Source: Neocallimastix lanati (nom. inval.)
Lineage: Eukaryota; Neocallimastigomycota; Neocallimastigomycetes; Neocallimastigales; Neocallimastigaceae
DNA length: 64,000 bases
Assembly: GCA_016946835.1 (NCBI GenBank)
Contig: JACVTC010000067.1
Location: 1 to 64,000 of the forward strand
Direction: 5' to 3'
Positions within the stretch are counted from its first letter, which is position 1, and the number at the start of each line of letters is the position of its first letter. Shown one piece after another: positions 33,752 through 44,487 of this stretch. The notes beneath the pieces were generated by a model. The model was not told where the DNA came from. It made no database searches and saw only the letters and a list, made by a program, of their open reading frames with translations. The position numbers were made by a program, and so were the translations under genes.

Positions 33752-35326
33752 ATGAAATTATTACAAATAATTCCATTCTTATTTTCAGTGACATCCACTA
33801 CACTTGCTCAAAGTTTCTGTAGTGCCACTGGTCACTCAGGTCAAAGTATAAATGTTAATGGTAATAAACTTGGTAAAATAGGTAATGTTAATTATCAGTT
33901 ATGGGCTGATAGTGGTAATAATAGAGCTACTTTCTATTCTGATGGTTCTTTCTCTTGTGGTTTCGAGAGAGCTGGAGATTATTTATGTCGTACTGGTCTT
34001 TCCTTTGAGGGTGCAAGAACTCCATCACAAATTGGTCGTATTAAGGCTGATTTTAAAGTGAAAAAAGAAAGTGTCAGTAATGTTGGTTATTCCTACATTG
34101 GTATTTATGGTTGGACTAAAAATCCTCGTGTTGAATGGTATATCGTGGATGACTGGCTTTCAAAGGAAAGACCAGGGGATTGGATTGGTAATCAAAAAAA
34201 GGGTGACTTTACCATTGATGGTGCTGAATATACTGTTTATAGAAATCAACGTGCAGATCTCACTCAATATTTCAGTCTTCGTAAGGTGGGTCGTGATTGT
34301 GGTACCATCGATATTTCAGCTCACTTTGATCAATGGGAAAAACTTGGTATGACAATGGGTACCCTGGATGAAGCTAAAGTTTTAGCTGAAATTGGAAATG
34401 GTAACGGTGGGGTCACCGGTACCGTCGATTTCCCTTACGCTAAAGTTTATCTTGGTAATGCTAGTGAAAGTAGTAGTCCTTCTACTTCTACTACTACTAC
34501 TCCAGCACAATCTGTTGGTCAAGATCAAACTCAAGGTCAAACTCAAGGTCAAACACAACCACCTGCTCAAAATGCTCCAACTCAAAACCAACCACCTACT
34601 CAAGCACCACCAACTCAAAATGCTCCAACTCAAAACCAACCACCTACTCAAGCTCCATCAACTCAAAATGTTCCAGTTCAGGCTCCACCCACTCAAGCCC
34701 CACCACCACAAAATAATAATGGTGCTGGTAATCCATGGGGTAGTGGTGGCGGTAATCCATTTGATAATGCAGGCGGAAATCCATGGGGTAACGCTGGAGG
34801 TAATCCATTTGGTAACGGAGGAGGTAATCCATTTGGTAACGGAGGAGGTAATCCATTTGGTAACGGAGGTGGTAACCCATTTGGTAACGGAGGAGGTAAT
34901 CCATTTGGTAACGGAGGTGGTAACCCATTTGGTAACGGAGGTGGTAACCCATTTGGTAATGGAGGTGGTAATCCATCAAATAATGCTGCTCCCGGTGGTG
35001 GTAATCCATGGTCTATGTGGGGAAATGGAGGTAATGCACCAGGTTGGCCTACACCAAATAATGCAGCTCCATTAAATCCAGGTGGTGCTCCAGGTGCTCC
35101 AGGGGGTATCCCTGGTTTTGGTCAAGGTATGGGTCCAGCTCCAATTAAATTTGCTACATCATCAGCGGTTAACTCTTCCACCAATAATAAATCCGATGGT
35201 AAATCCAATGGTAAATGTGCAGCAACTTGGGCTCAATGCGGTGGTGAAGGATTTAAGGGACCAAATTGTTGTACCAGTGGTAATTGTAAAATCATTAATA
35301 AATATTACCATCAATGTAAACCATAA
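33752..35326 (+). CDS. Secreted GH11 endo-1,4-beta-xylanase with CBM1
   Basis: The 524-residue single-exon gene hydrolyses beta-1,4-xylan outside the cell. It has a signal peptide (residues 1-19, cut after TLA). The GH11 domain is at about 22-235 and starts FCSATGHSG as in other anaerobic-fungal GH11 enzymes. The nucleophile is predicted at E128 (RVEWYIVDDW) and the acid/base at E213 (LAEIGNGNGG); the latter context departs from the usual EGxxSSG. The linker has Thr/Ser, then 45-bp-encoded PPTQAP.TQNAPTQNQ repeats, then seven NPFGNGGG units. The C-terminal 36 residues (489-524) form a CBM1 with CGGEGFKG, paired cysteines and aromatics W493 and YY. There is no fungal dockerin, so the enzyme is probably free rather than cellulosome-bound. 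Its base composition is far more GC-rich than the flanks. Confidence 0.96.
   Translation: MKLLQIIPFLFSVTSTTLAQSFCSATGHSGQSINVNGNKLGKIGNVNYQLWADSGNNRATFYSDGSFSCGFERAGDYLCRTGLSFEGARTPSQIGRIKADFKVKKESVSNVGYSYIGIYGWTKNPRVEWYIVDDWLSKERPGDWIGNQKKGDFTIDGAEYTVYRNQRADLTQYFSLRKVGRDCGTIDISAHFDQWEKLGMTMGTLDEAKVLAEIGNGNGGVTGTVDFPYAKVYLGNASESSSPSTSTTTTPAQSVGQDQTQGQTQGQTQPPAQNAPTQNQPPTQAPPTQNAPTQNQPPTQAPSTQNVPVQAPPTQAPPPQNNNGAGNPWGSGGGNPFDNAGGNPWGNAGGNPFGNGGGNPFGNGGGNPFGNGGGNPFGNGGGNPFGNGGGNPFGNGGGNPFGNGGGNPSNNAAPGGGNPWSMWGNGGNAPGWPTPNNAAPLNPGGAPGAPGGIPGFGQGMGPAPIKFATSSAVNSSTNNKSDGKSNGKCAATWAQCGGEGFKGPNCCTSGNCKIINKYYHQCKP
34797..34972 (+). repeat. 24-bp coding minisatellite in the xylanase linker
   Basis: Seven tandem copies of GGTAACGGAGGAGGTAATCC-ATTT type encode NPFGNGGG. 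The copies differ mainly at third positions, so length can change by recombination without a frameshift. Confidence 0.95.
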
Positions 35327-35929
35327 ATAAAAATATATATATATATATATATATAAAGTCATAATTTATTAATAATATAGATAGAGCAATAAATAAATAA
35401 TATATTTAAGTTTTTTTTTATATATATATATACTTATTATATAAAATAATAATAATAATAATAATAATAAAAATGTATTATAAATTGAATTAAATTATTT
35501 TAAATAAATTTTAATTGTAAATATATTTATTTTAATCTTTTTTTTTTTTTTTTTTTTTTTTTTTTCCTCTTTTATTATTTATTTATTTTAATTTTATTAT
35601 TATCATTCCCTTTGTATTAATTTAAATTTAATCTAGTGTAAAAAAATAAATTATACCTATTATGTTATATATGTGTTTGTATATAATATATTTTATAAAA
35701 AAAAAAAAAAAATAATATTATAATTTGAGTATTTATTTAAATGAATAAATATTAAAGTAATAATAATAATAACAATAAATAATTTCACAAAAATGTAATA
35801 TATATTCATATATTATAAAAAAACAAAAGATATTAGGAAATCTTTTGATATTAATGGAGTTTAAAATAACTAAAAAAAAAAAAAAAAAAAAAAAAAATAT
35901 ATATATTTTTTTTTCTTTTTTCTTATAAA
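35327..35929. other. AT-rich downstream region of the xylanase gene
   Basis: AATAAA overlaps the stop (35326-35331), followed by (AT)n, (AAT)n near 35447, T27-class and A20-class homopolymers. There is no gene signal. Confidence 0.6.
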
Positions 35930-37225
35930 AATTTTGACCTTAAATACCTTGAAATTTGGAAACTAATTTCCAGTAACGTTCTAAAATATCGTCATATTTC
36001 ACACATTTTATCTATATATATATATTTTTTTTTTAATTTCTTTTTTTACAGTGTTCTTGATTCTTTAGTCCAAGGAATAATAAGGCATTTTGGGAATAGA
36101 TTTAATAAGATCCTTTATAATACAGTTAGATTTTACTCCTTTTTTTTTTTTTTTGCAAACGATTTAACTTATAAAGCTTTGCAGATGCCAGCAGCAATAA
36201 GAGGGGGATGCATAGATCTCGAGATAAAGCATAAGTAACTCATAATAGAATTGTGTCTAAGATAATCATTGTTTTCTGAATTTGTATATATTTAGAGAAG
36301 GAACCGATACACTAAAATAGACCCGTATTAAAATTAATGTTTGAATTCTAGATTTGTTTGAACCAAGTAGAGGAAGAATAATAAAAAATAGCTTTACTAT
36401 ATAACAAAAGATTGGAGAACATTTTTTTTTTTCTTGTCTACAAATAGGAATAAGTTTATTTGAAAAGAAACGTGATAAAATGAAAGAAAGGATTTTCTAA
36501 CTTTAAAAATGCATGTGAGATATAATGTGATTCTAATAATAAAAGATCATCTGAAAAAGGAATACCTAGATTAAATATAACTTAGAAACTTTAGGAATAG
36601 CATTCATTCCTAAATAGAAGGTTAGGTCACTATAAATTTGTGGGAAAATTGGAAGTTCATTGGTTTTAAAAAGCCATAGTTGTACCATATTTTTCAATAC
36701 CAAAAATTCATTTCATTTTAAATTAGCCCATTTACGTTAACCTTTTTTTATTTTATTTTATTTTTTTTTTTAATAATTTTTCTTAAAAATTTTTTCTGTA
36801 CTCGAGAGTCATGAGAAAGCAACATCATCAGCAAAGAGTCCATCACAATACTTTTTTTTTTTTTTTTTCTTTCAAAACTAACACCATACTTTTTTACAGT
36901 TATTTTTTTTTTTTTTTTTTTTAGTGTATCATTAATAAAATAAATTTGAATATGATTGGAGATAATGGACAACCTTGACGAACAACTTCTTTTAATAGGA
37001 GATAATGGACAACCTTGACGAACAACCTCTTTTAATAGGAAATTCCTTTGATAACATTGAAGCAAAAATCGAGTACGTGCTTTAGATGAAAGTATATAAA
37101 TTAACAAAGAAAATCAAAACATTTATAACGAACTCTATAATGATATAATTTAGTAATAATGTTAAATATAGGAACTGAGTCATAAGCTTTTTTAAAACCT
37201 AAAAAGGTCATATATGTGAATTTTC
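35930..37225 (-). pseudogene. Non-LTR retrotransposon (LINE) reverse transcriptase fossil
   Basis: Conserved LINE RT motifs appear on the minus strand in shifting frames, in the correct order. FKKAYDSV (motif A) is near 37171-37200, VRQGCPLSP occurs twice near 36970-37030, and DGLFADDVAF (motif C) is near 36821-36840. Beyond these are MNFGIEKYGT, YLGMN.IPK, LGIPFSDDLLL, ALSRDLCIPPL and, near the end, RYWKLV (about 35965). Multiple stops and frameshifts kill it. One frameshift comes from a 40-bp tandem duplication (36958-36997, 36998-37037) in the GCPLSP segment. The endonuclease part is not seen. Function in life: target-primed reverse transcription. Confidence 0.85.
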
Positions 37226-37267
37226 CTAGAATTTCATTAATACATATTTCAAAAATAAAAATAAAAA

Positions 37268-37313
<46 letters not shown>

Positions 37314-37356
37314 TTCTTAATGAAATCTTAATAAAAATTTCATATCTAAATATTAA

Positions 37357-37391
<35 letters not shown>

Positions 37392-37602
37392 GTAAAAACT
37401 TTCAAATCTTTAATTTTCCATTGGATAAAGTAATGAATCATCTTTTTATTTTTAGTTTTATTTTTATTTTTATATATTTATTTACTTATTTATTTACATT
37501 ATTTTATTAGTATATCATTTTAAACTACTCTAAAGTGAAAAAAATAAAAAAATTATTATGAGTATGATTATAATTATGACTATGACTATAATTATGATTA
37601 TG

Positions 37603-37634
<32 letters not shown>

Positions 37635-37681
37635 GACTATGATTATAATTATAATTATATATCTTTTCAGAATTTATTAAT

Positions 37682-37714
<33 letters not shown>

Positions 37715-37735
37715 TTATTTTTATTAATAATATTT

Positions 37736-37773
<38 letters not shown>

Positions 37774-37778
37774 ATTAT
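37226..37778. other. Low-complexity spacer
   Basis: A-runs of about 40 and 29 nt, a T-run of about 33 nt, (ATT)n and ATTATGACT repeats lie between the LINE fossil and the 3' end of the LRR gene. No gene is seen. Confidence 0.7.
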
Positions 37779-39273
37779 TTAATTTACTGGTAAACTTGGA
37801 TCTCCAACTTCATTACCATTAAAATGTGGAGTAGATTGTTCAGAAACATTTTTGGGTGGGGTAGGGGATTCATTTTCCTTAGAATTCTTAGAAGATCCAT
37901 TAGATCTTTTGGAGCAACAACCTAAAAAAAATAAATATACTATTGAAGGTAATAATTGTATTAATAAATAAAGAGCTCCATAAAATATCATATTTACACC
38001 AGCAGGTTCATCATTTTTGTCTATGTTATTTTTGATAGCATTTATTTCATCCATGGTACATTCTCTCAATGTATTATTAACATTTTCATTATTACATGTG
38101 TTTCTTTGATAACATAAAACGTTTGTATTTGTTAATTCACATATGCCAATTGGTTTTGAACCAGAAAAATTAATAAGTGTTACATTCAATTCAGGATTAT
38201 TTGAAATATCACTATTAAATATAATTATAATTTAGAAAAAAAAAAAAAATAATTAAAATAAAATAAAAAATATTATATATATATATATTTAATATTTAAT
38301 TATTATTTATATTAAAAAATGATAATATTAATGATATGTATATGGACATTATACATATATTAAATAAGTTATATTTTAATTATTTTATATTTATAAAAAA
38401 AAATAAATGATTTTAGTTCTTTATTTTTTTTTTTTTTTATTAATTCTTACAAATATTTTAAGTTTTCCAATTCGAATATACCATTGTCCATTTCTTTAAT
38501 ATTATTATGAGCTAAATTTCTATATATATATATATATTAAATATTATAATCATATATAAATATTAATATTAATATTATTAATAATATAAATTTATAAAAA
38601 AAATTTTTATTTTTTTTTAAGATTTAACATTTATTTATTGTTTATTATTTTTGTATTTATAATGTAATTATTATTTGTATATGTAGTAACAATAGTAGTA
38701 GTAGTAGTAGTAGAATAGTAGAAGTAGTAGTAATAATAAAATTAAAATAATAAAAGATTTTTCATTAAATTCTTAAGTTTAAATTTATGCATAAAAAAAA
38801 TAATTAAAAATATAAATAATATTTTATGATAAAAGTCCTTATTTATATATATTATTATTATTATTATTATACATTATTATTATCATTACTATTATCATTA
38901 CTATTATCATTACTACTACTATTACTATTTTAATATATAGAAAATCTTCTTTTGTGAATTTCTTTTATTATATTAAATACTTACAACGTTACTAATAGTT
39001 TAAAAAAACTAATCTCAAATGGAATAGCATCAATATTATTATTATCTAATATACTAGAATATTTAGATATATATTTATATAAATAGATGATATTAGTTTC
39101 ATAATATATATTATATTTATAATTTTTATATTATATATTTATATATATTACAGTTTTTTTATGATAGATGGAATATTAAAACTATAAAATATTCCCGTAC
39201 TAAATTCATTATTTGAAGCAATACTATTTTAATACATTATAAAATTAATATATAATTATTATTATTATTATTA

Positions 39274-39305
<32 letters not shown>

Positions 39306-40433
39306 TTTGTTTTTATTTTATTACATTAAATAAATTACAATGATTATTTTTTTAATAAAAAAATAAAATAAAATAAATAGTTATTATATATATATAAAGT
39401 ACATATTGAATAAATAAAATAAAATAAATAGTTGAAATATAAATATATAGTACATATTGAATAAAATAAAAAGTTGAAACATAAATATAAATTACATTTT
39501 GAATAAAATAAAAAGTTGAAAAAAAAAATATAAAGTATATATTGAATAAATTAAAAAGTTGAAACACATAAATATAAAGTATATATTGAATAAAATAAAA
39601 TAAAATAATACTTACAACTCTTTTAATTCATAATTATTTGAATCATTAATTATGGAAGTAAATTTATTATTTCTAATATTTCTATTAAAGTTAAAATAAA
39701 ATAAAATATTTATATTTAATTAATATTTCATATGTCAAAATAATTAAAAATAAAATATAAAATATATATATATATATAAACTGTTTTAATAATCACAAGA
39801 CTTTAACATATTCTGGAATAGCTAATTCACCTTTCATATTATTATTTTGAAGAGAACTAATATTTTATTTATTATTATATTAGATATTCATTTAAGAGAA
39901 TAATATAAAAAATAGTTTTTATACAATTTAAACTTTATTTAAATTTAAAATATTTACAGTATTTCCAGATTAATAAAATTTTTATTTATAAAATCATTAT
40001 TTAATGTTCCAGTAATATTATTATTATCTAAATTTCTATATATATATATAAATGACAAAATATAGAGATTTATATGTTAAATGTTTACAATCTACATATA
40101 TATGTTAAAATAATAATTTTATAAATATAACCATATATTTAAAATATATTTACAATAAATTTAAATTAATAATATTTTTTAATTGGTACGGAAAACTTTT
40201 AATTTGATTATCATTTAAATAGCTATTAAATAATATTATTCAATATATATATATATTATTAATCATTTCTACATTATTATTATCATTATTACTAATTATT
40301 ATATCAATTTATATGCATACATTTCTTCCAAAATATTATTAACATCGATATCTTCTGGAAGTTGACTAATATTTGAATTTGATACAACCCTTAAATTTTG
40401 TATAAAAATGATATTGTGAAATTTAATTTTTAA

Positions 40434-40471
<38 letters not shown>

Positions 40472-41012
40472 ATCTTATTTATTTAATAAAATAAAATAAT
40501 ATATATATTTACAATGTTTTAATAGGTAATTGGAATAATTTTTTTGGTAAACTACCTTGAAATGCATCTCCCTTAATCGAACTTTTGTTTATATATAAAA
40601 AAAAAATAATAATATAAAGAAAATTACCATTTAATAATTAAATATATAAATATATAAAACAATGTATGTATAAATACATATTACAGTTTTTCAAGGTTAT
40701 TAAATTCTGGAAATTGTTCAAAATTAATATTTCCCGAATCAAGTGTTATTTCACTATTTACCATTATAATTTTATTTATTAATTTATTTACTTATTAGAA
40801 TTAAGTAATTTTTAATAATTTTTATATTATTGTAATATTTACATAGAAGTTATTTTATTATTAGTACAAGTAATTCCTTTTTCTTTACAACAATCTTCAT
40901 CCATTGTAAATCCATTTTGCTTCATGAAATTTACTAGAAAATTACATTCATCTATAGTTTTAGAGTAAACCAAAATTAAATTGATAAATACTAAAAATAA
41001 TGTATTACATTT

Positions 41013-41015
<3 letters not shown>
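37779..41015 (-). CDS. 12-exon leucine-rich-repeat membrane protein
   Basis: Exons are (high to low) 41015-40843, 40753-40685, 40581-40513, 40389-40321, 40222-40154, 40035-39958, 39856-39797, 39681-39616, 39223-39152, 39053-38985, 38519-38451 and 38211-37779. All introns are GT-AG, 89-465 bp, and all are phase 2, splitting a hydrophobic codon. The sum is 1296 nt, or 431 residues. The product has a signal peptide (MKCNTLFLVFINLILVYS), a cysteine-capped N-terminal module (DEDCCKEKGITC) like plant-type LRRNT, about ten LRRs of 20-26 residues at one per exon (LNLAHNNIKEMDNGIFELEN type), and a C-terminal Cys-rich cap. It ends in one transmembrane helix (about 362-387) and a 44-residue Ser/Asn-rich tail without a kinase. 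A surface recognition or adhesion role is inferred; ligand unknown. Start chosen at the ATG of the signal peptide. Confidence 0.85.
39354..39606. repeat. Tandem repeat inside intron 8 of the LRR gene
   Basis: About five degenerate copies of a roughly 50-bp unit (AAAGTTGAAA.ATAAATATAA, AGTA.ATATTGAATAAA) lie here. It explains an open frame seen across it and the greater intron length (392 bp). Confidence 0.75.
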
Positions 41016-41054
<39 letters not shown>

Positions 41055-41898
41055 AATTGTTTTATTTTATTTCTTTTTTATTTTATATATATTGTTTTTT
41101 AACTTTTAATTTTATACTTGTATAATATATTTTCTTCATTTAATAATTATTTTTGCAATAAATTTATTTTTATTATTTTTTTTTTAATTTTATTTATGAT
41201 GAAATTATTTATATATACTTATATATTTTTATTAAAATTATTAAATTAATTTTTAATAATATATTAAAATTAAAAAAAAAAAAAATTAGTTTGTAAAATT
41301 AATATATTAATTTTTATTTTTATTAATATGAATTTAAATAATAAATTATAGTTAACTTTTAAATTTTATTTTAATTTATTCATTTATTATTACTTTTTTT
41401 TTATTTATTTTATTTTAATTTTCGATTTTATTTATTTATTTATTTTATTTTTTTTTGTTCTTTTTTTTTTCAAAAATTTTAAATAATAAGGAATTCTTCC
41501 ATATTTATATATGAATTTCAATGTAAAATATTTAAAATATAAAAACTAAATATTGAAATATAATAAAATATAATAAAATATAATAAAATATAATGAAATA
41601 TAATGAAATATAATATTAATTAATTTTATATATAAATATATTTATTAATATATTTTATTATATTCTTTTTTTCATTTTTTTTCCAATTTTTTAATATATA
41701 ATAGAATATTCTATTTACTTCAGTATTATTTATTGACTATTGTTCATAATATATTAAATATATTGGATTATATACTAATATATGTAGTTTAGTAATAAAA
41801 TATATTAAATATATAAAATTTTTAATTAAAATTTATTTTATTAATAATTAAAATTTTTTTTTTATTTTTCCTTTTTTCTTTTTTTTTATTTAAATTTT
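41016..41898. other. AT-rich region upstream of the LRR gene
   Basis: There is a T30-class run immediately upstream of the ATG (41017-41048), and 10-11 bp AATATAATAA repeats at about 41560-41610. No gene is visible; the region should contain the LRR gene promoter. Confidence 0.6.
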
Positions 41899-42112
41899 AT
41901 TAATATAAATTTATTATTTATAGAATATAAATAAATGGTTAACAAAGATTTAAAGTACAGAGAAAATTACATGTATTTATATTTAATTGTGGCTTGTTAT
42001 AGATACATATTAATTTATATTTAATTTATAATTACAATGTATTTAATATAATTTAATTTAATATTTTATTAAACCTAAGCTAGAATATAACTTTATATTA
42101 ATAAAGTTAACA
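41899..42112 (-). repeat. 3' LTR of the copia element
   Basis: On the minus strand it begins TGTTAACTTTATTAATATAAA. It is the direct repeat of 47569-47782, and its outer (left) edge is approximate. Confidence 0.8.
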
Positions 42113-42133
42113 CTCCCCCTCAAATTAAATTTT

Positions 42134-44290
42134 TTATTTTATAAAAATTTTATTTGTAAAATTAGTTATTTTGTTTCCATTAAGGTTTTTGGTTAATGGA
42201 TCGACCAGCATATCATTTGTACTAATATATTTTAGTTGAACATTTTTATTTAATATATTTTCATTGTTGAAATGGTAGCTAACACTAATATGTCTAAGCT
42301 TTGGATTTAAATGACCTGCTTCAATGCTACTTTTGCTCGCTTCATGATCCGTGTATACGTCTATAGTTTCAGTTTCTCCAAATAATTCATAAAGTAGATT
42401 TTTAATTTGTAATACTTTCTTAATACATTCTGTAGTACTTAAATATTCAGCTTCGGCAGTAGACGTTGCGACAGTTGTTTGTTTTTTAGAATACCATGAA
42501 ATGGGATTTGTACCCATTAAGATAATGTGTCCTAAAGTCGATTTTCTATCATCTAGATCACCGGCAAAATCTGAATCTGTATGCGCATTTATTTTACCTT
42601 TACCGTCATATCTTATTTTATAATGTTTTGTTCCATTTAAGTATTTTAATATTTTAATAGCTTTTTTCCAGTCGGCTTGAGTTGGATTTTCTGATTTTCT
42701 AGCGGGAAAGTTAACTGCAAATGCAATGTCTGAACGTGTACATCTTGCAAGATAAATTAAGGATCCGATAATACTTTTGAATTTTATTTTGTCAACAGGT
42801 TCATTATCTTCATTATTTTCGTTCACTGAACATGGTGATTTTATTTTCTTTTTATTATTTATATTATATTTATTTAACAGATTATCAATGAATGCTTCTT
42901 GTGAGATATAAATATCATTATTTTCTCTTTCTATTTTAATTCCTAATATGAAGTCAGCAAATCCACATTTTGATACCCTAAAGTTATCTTTAATTCTTGA
43001 AACAATTCTAACAATTTCGAAATTTTCACCTATAATTAGCATATCATCAACATAAAGTCCTATAATACAAGTTAGTTCATCCTTCTGCTTTTTAAAGAAA
43101 ACACATGGATCAGTGGTGGATTGATGAAATTTGTTTTCGGTTAAAAATTTTGTAATGGTTTTATTCCACTAGCGGCCTGATTGTTTGAGGCCGTACAATG
43201 CCTTATTTAGAATCCAATAGCCTTTACCGTAGTTTTCATCGCCGTAAGGAATTTCGGTGTAAATTTCTTTATCTAAGGCGGCGTTTAGATAGGCAGATTT
43301 AAAATATAATTGATAAACAGTCCATTGAAATTGAGCAGCAAAAGCGAGAAGTAATTTTATACAATCAACATTTAATGTCGGACTATATGTAAGTTCATAA
43401 TCGATGCCGTATCTTTGAGCAAAACCTCTTGCAACAAATCTGGCCTTTCTTTTAATAATTTTATTATTTGCATTCTTTTTAATTGCAAAAACCCATCTTG
43501 TAGAAATTGGTTGTTTTCCTCTTGGTAGTTTTTTAACAAAAGTCATTGTATTATTATCATATAAATTTTTGAGTTCTTCATGGATAGCAATATCCCATTC
43601 ATCGGCATGATCACAATTGAGAGCTTTTTGATAGGTTTTCGGAACTTCTTCATTTTCAGTTTCAATAGTATTAATTAAATTATCATTGTTGTAATTAAAA
43701 TTATTAGGACTATTATTATAAGAAATAATATTATTATGATTATTATTATTATTGTAAATATCAATATTATTATTATTAATATTAGGTTTGAAGTGTTTAA
43801 TAATACTATTATTGGTAAATTTGGATTTTCTTTTATTATTTCTATAAATATTTATGCTATTATTATTTGAATTATTATTAATAAAATTATTAATATTATT
43901 ATTATTATTTTTATCTTCTTCTGATAAAAAATTTTTATTAATAAAATTTTGATCATTTTTTGAATTATTAGAATTTTGTACATGATTTGGATTAGAAAAA
44001 TTTTTGGTGTTTGAAAAATTTTCATTGGTTATTGTATTGGTATTTGTATTTTGATTAAAATTTTCTAAATTTTGATTAAATTCAGAATTTATTGTATCAG
44101 AAAAATTTTTACCATTGTATTGAATTTTTGAGCCAATAAAATTATTGTTATTAGAATTAATAAAATTATTTGAAAAATTTTTATCGTATATTAAATTATT
44201 ATTATTATTATTATTATTATTATTGTTAAATATTAGCAATGTTATATGAACATTATGCATAACATATCTAATATGCCACACAAGCCTCAT
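42134..44290 (-). pseudogene. Copia RT and RNase H, one in-frame TAG and Asn-rich N-terminal extension
   Basis: The two open segments (44290-43169 and 43042-42134) share one frame and are joined by a single TAG at 43166-43168, between QSGR and WNKTI. The first holds the start of the copia RT (TYQKALNCDHADEWDIAIHEEL, TFVKKLPRGKQPISTRWVF, KARFVARGFAQRYGIDY, LNKALYGLKQSGR) after a long poly-Asn stretch. The gap and the second segment hold the YVDDM box (about 43046-43062), RYDGKGKINAHTDSDFAGD, KKQTTVATSTAEAEYL and a C-terminal RNase H-like region. The frame differs from the upstream gag-integrase part because of the LTR insertion and AAT-tract changes. Confidence 0.88.
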
Positions 44291-44487
44291 TAATTATAAC
44301 CTTATTTTGTATATAGTTATTTTATAGTTTAATTAAAAATTAAATTATTTTTTCTTGTTGATTTTATAATAATAAAGATATATGTATTTTTCTAAATAAA
44401 ATAAATAAATAAAAATATATAATAAATATATATTAAAACACTTGGTGTAATACTTGTTCGTGTTCTCTGAATCCACAACCTTGAACA
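44224..44487. repeat. Solo LTR inserted in the copia poly-Asn tract
   Basis: 264 bp, reading TGTTAAATATTAGCAATG ... CCACAACCTTGAACA with near-inverted ends (TGTTAAA/TTGAACA). It is flanked by ATTAT at 44219-44223 and 44488-44492. The duplication lies in an (ATT)n tract, so its value as evidence is limited. It interrupts two Asn-encoding runs and separates the integrase and RT frames. Confidence 0.65.

Noticed and set aside
34644-35009. 121-codon antisense frame across the xylanase linker
   Set aside because: It is an antisense shadow of the 24-bp coding repeat.
36748-37107. 119-codon open frame on the minus strand
   Set aside because: It is a chance frame through the LINE fossil and T-runs; the RT motifs lie in different frames around it.
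39352-39567. 71-codon frame on the minus strand
   Set aside because: It is composed of the tandem repeat inside intron 8 of the LRR gene.
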